The notes under the pieces: model-generated
The model's database searches: none
What the model was told of the DNA's origin: nothing
The model's input: only the letters and a program-made list of their open reading frames with translations
Made by a program: the position numbers and the translations under genes
Shown: one piece after another, positions 35,101-47,100 of the stretch
Layout of the letters: each line of letters begins with the position of its first letter
Numbering within the stretch: position 1 is the stretch's first letter
Source: Romanomermis culicivorax
Taxonomy: Eukaryota; Nematoda; Enoplea; Mermithida; Mermithidae
DNA: 64,000 nt
Reading direction: 5' to 3'
Assembly (NCBI GenBank): GCA_963922205.1
Contig: CAWUHX010000347.1
Span: forward strand, 241,991-305,990

Positions 35101-38100
35101 TATACCGTTGTAGTATGCTTATACGTAGAGGAGCTCGTTCCCGCGAAAACTTTATATTATTCTATGGTAGCGTATCTTTTATGATAATTCATTAGGACTC
35201 AAAAACAAAGGAACGTTTTTATTTTTCTTCTACAAAAGTCTTTATTTTTTATTTTATTAAGTTTTATTTTTCTTCTACAAAAAATTTTGTTGTTTACTCC
35301 AGATAGTGGGACGGTCAAGATATCGGGAATCGAGACTCTATCCTTCTTTGGTTCTCTTTTTTGTTCCGTTCATTGTTTTTCTTCATTTTTCGACGTTTTT
35401 CTATGTTCCTTCCATCATTTTTGTTTGCTTTCTTTTTTCTTGTCTGCTGCTTATTTATTTGTTTTTTTCTTCCTTTCTTCTTGTTATTTCTTTCATTGTA
35501 TAAATATGTCTACTGTGATTCTCATACATTAGGAGTGTATCATTATTTTGTACAGACCTTCAGAACTAAAAGTTTGAGCAAAAAGAAAATACCTATATTC
35601 CACCGGCAGATCATAGGCATCCGCAACTGGAATTCGACCTTTCTGGAACCATCTCTTTAAACCCGATTTCATCGTTTTATATTCTGGAAGGTTTTGCTCT
35701 ATTTCTTGATGCTCGTCATCATTTGCGATTAGTCTGTTAAGTTCGGTATTCATGTTCGTGTGCGCCTCCAACGGTCTTTTGTTACCTAATTTGCATAATT
35801 CGCGAGCTTCTCGATCCAAACGCTTTGCTACCACTTGCCCCATTCCCTTCCCATTGCACGCATCGTGATGGCCATTTTCTGGGTTTCGGACAATACGACC
35901 ATTAGTTACGATGATTGAACAAAAAATCGCGTTAATATCTTCTTCGTTTCGTTGTTCTTTGATTTTTTCGCAATCAACACAATTCCAATATTCATTTCGG
36001 TCGCCGTTTCGTAGAATGTGCGATTTTTTTTTCCGAAAAGTATAAATTCGTCCAGGATTGTCTCTACTTTCGTACTGGAGCATAGAGTTCCTAAGTTGTT
36101 TGCTTAGATAAAGATTGACATCACCAAAATCCATATTTTTGATCCGAACGACAGAAATTCGATAGAATATTAAATTCAAAATTACCAACTTTTTCGTGAT
36201 TTTTGAGCAAAAAAACATTTTTTGGATGTGTATGCCTATTTTTAGCTTTTGAAAGCTCATTTAATATGCGTCTTTTTAAAATCCGTATGTATGAGATAGG
36301 CACTCCCAGACCACCCACACCTGTAAGAGTTTCATTGCAGTAGTGCATAAATAAGCTCTTTAATTCTTTAATCTTTAATTTATCATTTTTAATTGTTTTA
36401 TTTTTTATCTTAATTAAATCTTTTTTTTTTGTACGAAAAATGTTTTGCATATGCCTGTAAAATTTTCGCGTTATCGAGCCTTTCGCGGTAACGGGCCTGC
36501 CCTTTCGCGGGATCGAGCCTTTCGCGGTATCGGGCCTGTTCGCGGTATCGGGCCTTTCGCGGTATCGGGCCATACCCGATACACAAATCTTTTTTCTTCC
36601 CGAGGCTCATTTGAGAAAAATGGACTATATTACACAAAGTTCCGTTACTTCGACCAACATAATTTTTGCCCATAAACGTAGTGTCCCATTATTTCCACTA
36701 TCCCTTTACTTCCAGCAATGCTATATATTACATTAAACATTACCGTTACTTCCTCTGTCCCTTTACATTTACCATCCCGTTGCTTCTAATGTGTTGAAAG
36801 TTAATTTCATAAAATTACAGTAACTTAAGGTAAATTAGTGTACCAGAGTGAATTGTGTCTGCAGAATTACACATCATTCTGCTCGGAAGAATTTGACACC
36901 AAATGAACTCGGAGTGGCCGACCGTGCCATGTGACCGATCGTGCTATGTGACCGACCGCGCCGTGTGGCCGACCATGCCATGTGACCGACTTCTATGTGA
37001 AAACCTTTATAAGTTGATATGCATAAAAAACGCATTTTAAAGTTGAAACCTTACTAAAAATAAATTTCAACGCATGTAGTAGAAATGAAAAAAGCTAAAT
37101 TATTGTTAGGGTCAAAAATAAATTAGTTAGACGTATGGCTTTGGTGCCTGTTAGGCTGTTGGTGATGGTTTCCAGCTTTCTTAGTTGAAAGACAACAGTT
37201 TCTAGCTTATGTGACCCAATTGTTACGAACGGACATGTTTTAGAGATTCTCTCAACTAGAGTCGCGCTTATAGTCTGTTTTTATTGTAACGCTTCTAAAT
37301 AATGGAAGTGGAAAGCAAGTAGTATCTCAGATTTTAAAGATTTGCTCATGAACAATATATCATATTGGACTGGAAACCTGTCAGCATACTGACCAACCTT
37401 AAACAATTTTTCGAGTAAAGGATTTCACAGAAACAGCTCTATGTAAACGATTTTGACGACAGTACTGATTTGTGTCACTTTTCTATTCAGAAGCATTTTA
37501 TAAAAAACAGACTATAGGTGCTTGAATTGTGACTCTTAAAAATAATTCAATTTAATTATCTTAATTTATCATGCGCAGAAGACTGGAAAAATTGACCAAT
37601 TACTCTTTGTTACCGAATAACAATTTAACTAACAATGGCCGAAAGTTGGATAAAATAATAAGAAACCTCCTAAGTAAGACCCATAGTGGACGGGTAGGGT
37701 TCAAAAGCGCAGCGGGTTCAAAAGCGCAGCAAAAGTTTCAAAAGCGCAGCACATGTAAAAAGTTCAAAAGCGCAGCAGTGCTGGCTATACCCTAATGTTA
37801 AAAAGTTCAAAAGCGCAGCAAATAGTGGAAAAGTGTTTCAAAAGCGCAGCAAGTTATAAATTTTCACATGCTATGTGCTTCAAAAGAAATATTATTGAGT
37901 TTTCATTGACTACGAAGTAACCCGGTCAAATGATACTCTTACAAACAATTAGTATGAGCATGTATTCATAATACGTAGGTGCGGTACTGGGAGTTTTGGT
38001 CCGCTGATTCACAAAAAACCATCTTTTTCATTCTTTCCATCTTGTGCAAGTGGAGTGCTGCAGCGCGGATGCTGGGGATTTTACGGAGGTCACACAGTGC

Positions 38101-41100
38101 ATAATTTGGAAAAATGGACCAAAAAATTCACAAAAAGTTTAACTGAAGCAAATTGATTTGGGGAGTTTCATTTGCCCATTCTGGCTGGATTAAGATTCTT
38201 TTCATTTGCCCATTCTGGCTGGATTCAGATTCTTTCCAACACCCATGCTTTGAACATTTGGCTCCCGAGAAGTATAGCCACGCAAAAGAGGAAAAGAAGA
38301 AGAATGAGAAACTAAATAAAATAAATAAAAGAGAAATAAAAGAGAATATAAGAGCAGAAAAAATAAGAATAAAAACTAGGAAAATAAAAGAGAAGTCAAA
38401 GGGTTACAACCAAGTGAAAGAATTGAATAAAAATATAAAAGGATGAGTTGAGGGCAAAAGACATGGAAAAAAGAATAGCGAAAGAGAAAAAGAAGAAAAA
38501 AGAAATGAAACAAAAAAATAGAGTTTCTCATGAGTTATGTGCATTGTGCATCCAGCAAATGACGGCATCACAGTAAAACGGGCCCAAGTCCGGAAACACT
38601 GTTTTTTCAGTATTTTCAGCGTTTTCTAACCAGTTTAGTTTTCTTTTGTTTTCATTTCCTTTTTTCATATTTTACTTTTCATTGCAGTCATTTTTACTGT
38701 CTTTCTCTGCCCGTTCCTTATCCGTTCTTTATTGTTAAATTTTTTCCTTTTTGCTTTAATGTTTTCGGCTTTCTGTTTTCTTTCTTTGCCCGTTCTCTTC
38801 CATTTATATTTTTCTTTCGTTTTACTCATGTTCGTTTTTCGTTTACACGTGCTCGTTTTTCTTCTTGTGTCTTTTTTTCCTTTATTTTTCAATTTTTGCT
38901 TTTCTCTTTTTTATCAGATTTTGTTCTATTTTCTATCTAATTTTTTCTTTTTCTTTACCTGTCAGAATATTTTACATGAGATATAAAGAATGAACAAAGG
39001 GAAAGAAACAAAGAAAAGAAAGAAATGCAATGAATAGACAAACAATGTGTAATTCAGTTCTGATGCATGAAAAGGTTAACTATAGTTATATCATTTAAAA
39101 AAGGCGGTTCCGGGACATCCCTATAGTCCAGTATGTCAATGAGTACGTCAATAAGTCTTTAAGACACCCTCTATGATGAACTAGTAAGTCCAAAACGAAC
39201 ACAAGACAAAAAAGACTGACTACTATGCACTTGCTGCGCTTTTGAAATTTTTTGCTGCGCTTTTGAAACACTTGCTGCGCTTTTGAAATTTTCGGCTGCG
39301 CTTTTGAAACACTTGCTGCGCTTTTGAACCGGCTGCTCTTTTGAAACAGGCTGCGCTTTTGAACCCGCTGCGCTTTTGACTCCCATTCTAGTGGACACTA
39401 CAAATTGAAATTGACATTTCTTAAGCGTGCGTAATTTTTAGGAAGAACATTAGTTAACATAGTACTTTAATATTAAAAATACTATACAAGTCTAAAAGTC
39501 GGCGACATGGCATGGTTGGGCAGTCGGCACGGTCGGCTACGTGCGGCAGTCGGCCGTACGGCACGGTCGGCTACATGCTACAGTCGGCCACAGCACGGTC
39601 GGTCAGACGGCATGATCCGCCATCTGCTACACAATCATGAACTTTTAATGGATATTCTACAACGGAGAGGGACGTTTCGGTGTCCCAGTTCGGCGCCGCC
39701 GTTTCGGCTCAAGCTAATACGGCTCTGGGCCTTTCGGCACCGGTCATTTCGACGCCAAACTGTGTTTCTTTTGTTTAATATTTTTCTTCCGTTTTCTTTA
39801 CTTTCTACCTTTCTCCATCTTATTCCTTATTTAATTTATTTTTTCTGTTATTTTCTGTATCTTGCTTACGTTTTTGTTGGTTATTATTTTTTTAATACCT
39901 TCTTTTTCGCTAATTAAGCCATGTATAATCAGCATTATTTCCCCAGTTAATTTGGGATGTTTTAATAGTTGTGTAAAAGGGTATCGAGGATTATGTTATT
40001 TTAAATGCATGTTTAATATGGCGTACGTAGAATTGGCAGGTAGGCTAAATAAAATTGTCACACTTCGATTCTTTTAAAATGCCATCTTAAGAAAAGTGCA
40101 AAGCAAGTACTAGCTCATATTTTTACGATTTTCACTCGACTAACCATGGCCAATTTTCCAAGAAAAAATCCTCCAACATACGCTGTTTGTAAACGACTTT
40201 AGAAACGATACTTTTTTATTTTTTTAGATTACGGTCGACTCATAGATACCGAATCCTCATAGTCAGCTTAACTTGCGATATGCAGGTTTTTGCCTTGCAT
40301 TGTTTTTTATTTCTCTTCTTAGTAGACTTAAGCCCAATTCAGAAGTGCGGTCGCTGATTGTCGCCGATTGAATCCTAGCAATCGCGATAGTCGCCGATTG
40401 TCGGTGACAAGAATCCTAGGATTTTGTCATTTCTGAATCGGGCTTTCTGCATATTGCCTATTCATTCTATAGAATTACCGACTGTCGCCGATTAAATCCT
40501 AGGAATCGGCGATGGTCGCCTCATAGGATTTAGGATTTTTGTCGGTCTTCCGAATAAGGCTTTATTCCTTCATTATATATTCTTTTACACAACTATAACA
40601 ACCTCTAAAAGTAACTAGCGAAATAATGTTGATTTTTCGTTATTTTTTTTGCATATATTGCAATAGCTGGCGCCGAATGGGCTGGTGCCGAGATGGCCTA
40701 GTGCCTGACTGTCCTAGTTTGAGACCTGCTGGGAGAGTGAAGTTTTTCGTACAACATCGCGTCGCATCTCGAAATCTCAATGTTTGTAAACAAACTTACT
40801 TCAAAATAGCGGCTAAGAGTCTTCATATCAAAAGGAGATTCTTAAAAAGAGTGAGAGAAACTTCATCTGTAACATTTTAGGCAGAATTTTAAATCATACG
40901 AGGTAGACCAATGACTGGAAAGATCTATGATTACTTACGATCTACCATCAGAGTTCGCTTCCACTGTTTTTTTTCTCGTCCCAGATGGATGAAGGCTTGC
41001 CAAAACGAGCCATTTTCGTCCTGGCTTAATACTAATTGTTCGGCCTAATCACTCTGCCAGTCGCAATATTCGCCAAGTTTTCAACGTTTTGGACTTTACG

Positions 41101-44100
41101 TTGAACCAGCGCTTCAGACGGCTTGCGCATCAATATAACCATTTTTCTGAGAGAAGCTGAGTCCAATGAAATTTTTATACTAGGTTCTAGAGAAAAAGGT
41201 CAAGTTTGTTGACGAATGAGTTTGTCAACTCGACTGACAAATAAATTTAAATTTCAGAGAAAAATGCTCCGACATTGATGAAACGTGTTTTTTTCGGAAA
41301 GTCGGCGCAGCGCACAAAATGAATGATTTTAATTTTTTGTCACTGAAATTACTGTAACTATGACTATAAAGTGTGCCTGAGCTCAATAAACTATGGTTAC
41401 AGTTTATTGTTTCCCTCTTTGTGATTTCTTTTCGCTTGATTACTGTTAACACGTCAAGCTCTTCCTCTTCTCATGTATTCACCGAAATTTTTATAATAAA
41501 TTTAGAGCTAATCTTGTCTTTTGCGCGCGAATTTTGTAAATTGGTGCGGTGGAATGCCATGAAAAAACTCCTCACTGCATGAGCGTCCAGAGTACGTCCA
41601 TTGGAAAAGGTTTGAGGTGCATAAAGTTCATAGTGGCTTTCGATAAACAACATTCCCAACATGCATATGGACAATATCAAATCCATCAAGAATGTTCGAT
41701 TTTCGTTTCCCTCGATTTCCGTGTTTCTGATTCTGTTTTGATTTTCTGCCCGATCTAGCGAATATTTCTGTCGTGTTCACAAAATTCTGGTACCTATTGA
41801 TTCATGTGAATACACGTATTTTAAGCGGACTGGATTTTGACGTCAGTTATGCGTGAAAACAGGTATGAAATCTTTGAATAACCAAAATAATTTTGATATT
41901 GAATGGAAAGAAGCTGATGCTTACAACTTCGACTATTGCGGTTCCTTTTTTGGATAGTGCCGTATTGCACGAAAGATCCGAATACTTTTAGTCGGAGAAA
42001 TGAGATTTCGTATTTTTCTGCATGTTCAAACGTAAAAAGCCATAGACGTTTTGTTCTATCGCGCATTTTTTCCGAGTCGCTGATCAAAGATCATGTCGTA
42101 ACTTTCTACTAGACGTCTCGTACATTCTACTTATTTCACGGTCAGCTTAGCTTTTACGCCTGCGTTGTATAACTTTACGCGTTTACTGTAGCTTTTTATC
42201 CTAGCTCTGTTCCTCAGCTTCGATTTTCCACATTACTCCCCGTGGTTTCTAACCTCGCTCTCTCCATTTCTCTTGTCTCTTTCGCTTTCTACAAAATCCA
42301 TTTTTCTCGCTTTTTTGTAGCCCCGGCAGCAGCAGAAGCCGAATTACCCATAATTGGCCAACGTTGTACCAGTACTGCTAGCCTTCATCCAGGAGAAGAT
42401 TCGTCGCCACCGTATTATCCAGAATATGAAAAATTGGCATATTTGGCCTCGGCTAACGAAATGATGATGAACAACCATCTTCAGAGAGATAGGGCAGCCG
42501 AAAATTGTTCATCATTTTCCGAAAATGAAGAACAAGAAGCAGCAGATGAAGAACAACAACAAAACGAGCTTAAAACTAAACCGATAATGATGAATAATAA
42601 TCATCAGCGTCATTACAGTAAAAACGGATTCGATTATCGTGCGAACCACAATAATAGTAGCGGTCACTACAGTAACCACCCTCATCATCATTATTACAAT
42701 TTACCGTTACGTAATAAGGTCGCTGGACAAATGACCAATGGGAAGTCTGCTGCGGACCATTATTATCAGCAACAACAGAACATTCCTGTTTATGATGAGG
42801 GTCACGAAGTGAAATACCAGAAGATGAAAACGACCGTAGCCGCAGTTCAAGCTGAATTGAAGCAAGCTAAAGAAACTTTGATCGGTGAGTAATTTTATAC
42901 AGTGATTGTGGACTCCAGTCAATTTATCCTAAAATAAGGCTTAGAACATGGAAAGTTGCTTTTGCAGATGAAAAACCTAGAATGCACGTGGACATTTTTT
43001 TTGTTGTAGGCCTACCTACTGCAGTCGATTTGCGAAGAAAAGTACTCGCAAGTGTAGGCTGTTTTTTTCTGCCTAAGCATCTTTTCGTGTTCCTATTCTC
43101 ATTTAGAAAACAATAGACCACAGTAAACAGTTGATGTGAAGACCACTATAGCAGTTTATGCCTTTGTTGCTCAGCATCAAATGCAGCTATAATTTGTTTA
43201 AAATATGACTGGTTTGAACATAGTTAGACCGGGGTTGGTGTGAAGTGATCAGGGGCCGGTTCCATCAAAGAGATTTAAGCTCCAACTGAGCTGCACCTCA
43301 AGTTGTACCTCAACTCTGTGTGTTACATCATTTCCGTTAGGGTGCAGCTCAGCTGCAGCTTATTTCATACGCACAAAACATTCGGAAAAGTTAAACTACA
43401 GCTGAGCTGCACTTTAACGACAATGTTATAATATACAGAGTTAAGCTACAACTCAGCTGCAGCTTAGCTTTCTCGGTATGTTTTGTGTGCATGAGTTAAG
43501 CTATTTTACGACATTTTAGTCATGTATGAAGTTTAATGATCGTATTCGATCTTCCTATTGTCCTTAGTTTCAATCTTTTACTTTTCGCTTCCAAGTGCCT
43601 TCTATATCATTGTCGTTTCTTAACAGAATAGTTTCGTCAGAAAAACCTTGTCTAGCTTTAACCACTAAAACGCGTAAATATACGCCCCATTTTTCATTCT
43701 GAGTCGACCATTTTTCAAACACGCTTCAATAAAATATTGTTTTTCTTTCATTTTTCTTTATATGATATTTTGTTGTTTTTCTTTTTCGCTAGCACTGAAA
43801 AACGACAAAAAGAAGCTCAAAGCAGAAAAATTCGAATTATTGTCTCAAATGAAAGAAGTTTATTCGACGTTGGAGACCAAGGAAGCGGAATTGCGGGAAT
43901 TTATTCAACAATTCGAACAGAAAATGCTAGAAACGGATCAGGGGATAAAGAAGGTAATTTGGTTTATTCTTGGCAACTTTTCGAAATTGTTTTGGGATGG
44001 CGCTAGTGTATTTTGCTTTATGAACGTCGCCAGTTCACGAAAAAATATTTTTTACTCGTGACGTCTGCAAAAAGATTTTGCGAGTCAGAACGAGAAGATT

Positions 44101-47100
44101 TTATTACATTAATCACGAATTAATAAACTCACAAAAATTTCTAACTGTTTTATATGTACCTACTATCGTTAGTACTTCTATAATCTATTCATTTTCAAAT
44201 GATCATCAGAAAGCAAAATAATCTATAGAAATCGGTGAGCACACATTTAACCTGCATCGTAGCCCGAAATCCTCTTTCCTCAATTTGTTCGCCTAACTGC
44301 TATAGTCAACTCGAGAAAAAATAATGTCCGAATCTGCAGGTTGTTTATTATTTGCATGAAGATCTTTCTGTGCGCCCAGGCTAATTTGGAAAAAATAGAA
44401 TCTACAATTGCTTTCGGGCATGATAAGAGAGATGACAATGAGCTACAGTCTGATTTTCTTAAAATGCTTCCAAATAATGAATCTGGAAAGGAAGTACAAT
44501 CGTATAATTTCAGAATTTTCTGCCAAGCCTTACGTCCTATGAAACTGAAAACTTGTGAAAAAGTTCAACTAATACTCAGAAATTTTTTGAGTAAAAAATT
44601 CTACACTACAAGATTCATATAAAGATTTTCAAAACACCGTTGCGTAATTTTTCATTTTTAAACTATTTTATAAAAAACAGACTATAATTCTGATGCCGTT
44701 ACTCTAATTTCGTTTGTTGCAATGCAGTCTCGTTGAAATCCGGGTTCGAATTTTCTTAATAGCAGCAATTTCTAGAAATAACTTTGCTGGGATGTAGCTT
44801 CGCTGGATTTGAACAGCCTGAAGTCCCATTTTTCATAATAAACTGAGATACAAAAAAAAATTTTCTGGTTTTCCCGTAGAAAAATCAATCGTTTTTCGAA
44901 TTCACATTTTCCATATAGAGTCCATTTATTCTGAAGTGTCTGATGTAGCGAAGTCGCATCATAAGTACTATTCAAAAAGACGGGGCGCGTATCAACAGCA
45001 TGATTGAAATTCATTGATAATAACCAAAGACTAGCCTACAGTAAAGGAAGGCTACATCTGCAGTAAAAGGAGACTACAAAGTTTTATTTCCTTGCACACC
45101 ATTTCAAAATAAATGGACTTGAACAATTTTAGTTAATTATTGATAAAGAAAAAGCTGAGAAGGATCGTGAAGAATTTGCAGAAGTTGCTCGACAAACGTC
45201 GGAACTGTTGAACTTGACAAAAGCCAATTTGGATTTGGAACAAGCGGAAACTTCTAAATTACGCTGCCAACTCAAAGAGGTAGGTTGCAAATGTAGGGTG
45301 GAAACTGTTGATGAGTTTGAAGATTACGTAGATTATCCGAATCAAGTTAACCTCCCAACTGTCCAAGAATATGTACGGGCGGGAATACTGTTTGCATTTT
45401 CTCCGAGTCTCGTGGTCCAGATTAAATTGCGCACATAGAAAAAAAATCTCGTAGTTTTCAATCGTCATCTGAAAACGGTAATTACCACCAGTTTTCACAT
45501 ATTTCTGCACTATTTCTCAACTTAGTTTTCTCACGCCGAGAGTCATCCGAATGGAACATCTAACTCTTCGAAACGTATCAATTCCTCCCCCATTGCCAAA
45601 TTGAACCGTTTTTCGTTTTTTGACCAAAATTAAGTAGTCTAATAGAATGAAATTTATTTGTTTTTACTGTATTTTTTCTTTTTTGTCTGACTGTACAGCT
45701 TCAAGGTCGTTTCGCTTTGCTGACCGATCGTAATCTCAATGCTGCAGAAAATTTGCATAATTTGTATGCAAATTCATCTACCAAGGACAATAGGATAAAA
45801 GTAACCGGCTGCGAAATTTCGGAGAAAGTTTCTGGCGCTACAGTAAAACCGCTGATCAAATGTTCTAGTTTCGACGAGTCTCAAAACAGAAACGATTCGA
45901 CAACTGACGATAAAGCTGGCGTCCAAAACGACGACGTTTTGAGACGTCGGCGGCAAAGTACGTCGAAAAATCGATCGGGGAAAAATCAGAGTATCGCCGT
46001 TACTAGCCCCAGCAAATCTGAAAATCGCTTATCGAAACTATTCCATTTAGGAAGGACAAAATCGAAAGAAACAGCATCAGGTTAGGCCTACATTAATAAT
46101 GTGATATTTTTTTTTCAATTTGTGTAATAATAAATTGATTTGATAGAGTCATTTCTACTGGATGACCCAACATTATGTTGATCAGGATCGAATATGATAA
46201 GATTTCAATATTAACTTTTCTTGATCTACATAACATTGATCAGGATAGTTCAAAAAACGGTCATTATAAATTTTTGATCGAGGAGGCTTTAGTAATGCAA
46301 TACAAAAGTACTTCACGATACTACAAAAGATCTCAGCTGCAATTCAAATCAGTCATGAGACATGACGTCTATTGCAATAAACGAGATAATCACAAACTTT
46401 TTTATGTGTTTTGTGTGCAAAAAGGTTCGCGATTATCTCGAGATCATCATGTTTATTGCAACTGTCCCCAGTGGTATTGTTTAATCTCGTAGTCATATAT
46501 ACCACAATGAAAATAATTTTCGGGTCACTGGTAGGGCATTATCAACTTGCACAATTTATATGCGGATTTGAACGAATTTAAATTTCTTTTATATAGATTG
46601 TTCATCCATCCCCGAAACCAACGACAATAGCAGCAAAGATCAAATATCGGACGACTTGTGCATGGCCGAAAAAGCCGACAAGTTGGTCGAAGCCCGCCAA
46701 ATGCCCATCGTCCGTTGGCGCCAGGCGCACGTGCTAGCCTGGCTAGAGTTAGAATTGGGAATGGGCCAATACGCCAAAATTTTCGCGGAAAATGTCAAAA
46801 GCGGTCGCGTCTTGATCAATTTGACCAACAACGAACTCGAAAGATCGCTCAAATTGACCAATCCTATGCACAAAAAAAAGCTGCGACTGGCCATTGAAGA
46901 ATATAGGGCTCCTGCCCTGTGGTGAGTTGGGCATTTCTAGGTTAAAGTAACCATCTGTCAATTATCGTTTTCTTTCCACCATTTCATGTGTGTTTGCATA
47001 GTTGGAATGACCAATGACGTTCTTATTTTTCTGCTTTTTTACAGCATTCCTTGTAGATTTCGAAAGAGCTCCAGCAAATTTAAGAATAATGTCATTGGAC

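Larger units (their letters stand above)
34472..36596 (-). mobile_element. MULE/foldback-type element with minisatellite inverted ends
   Basis: The exact 9-bp duplication TCTTTTTTC occurs at 34472-34480 and 36588-36596. Between them the element starts GATTGTGTATCGG and ends with the reverse complement of TTTGTGTATCGGG. The left end carries units of the type CCGAATGTATCGGTATCCC (34490-34640), the middle has their inverse (34855-34956), then GTTCCCGCGAAAGGCCC units (34965-35150), and the right end has the inverse of these (CCTTTCGCGGTATCGGGCC units, 36465-36576). A FLYWCH-type coding fragment lies inside on the minus strand. Nine-base duplications and a FLYWCH domain both fit the Mutator-like (MULE) superfamily; the array-type ends recall Drosophila FB/NOF. 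The internal copy of the terminus near 34960 suggests nesting or internal duplication. Confidence 0.72.
36911..39630. mobile_element. DNA element with CCGACCGTGCC minisatellite ends, host of a nested element
   Basis: Left array 36911-36992 has units like GGCCGACCGTGCCATGTGAC. Right array 39497-39630 is its inverse (GCACGGTCGGCTACATG units). Inner borders also match: CCGACTTCTATGTG on the left, and CCGACTTTTAGACTTG as the reverse complement on the right. Between them lie a MITE (37271-37514) and a second array-ended element (37692-39388). The end near 39637 (reverse complement GATTGTGTAGCAG) resembles the MULE-type terminus GATTGTGTATCGG. Target duplication not resolved. Confidence 0.55.
39674..40715. 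mobile_element. Probable DNA element with TTTCGGCGCC minisatellite ends
   Basis: The left array (39674-39760) has units GTTTCGGTGTCCCA, TTCGGCGCCGCC, CTTTCGGCACCGG and TTTCGACGCC. The right array (40667-40715) is in inverse orientation (GGCGCCGAATGG, GGTGCCGAGATGG). Inside are a pyrimidine tract (39770-39915), a MITE M copy and two copies of a small palindromic MITE. No target duplication was found. Confidence 0.45.

Noticed and set aside
39507-39917. 136-codon plus-strand frame
   Set aside because: It spans a minisatellite array and a pyrimidine tract at transposon ends.
42242-42320. ATG at 42242 as kazrin start
   Set aside because: A clear TTTTTTGTAG acceptor at 42311-42320 puts this ATG in an intron, and the upstream exon at 31824-32121 supplies a matching phase.
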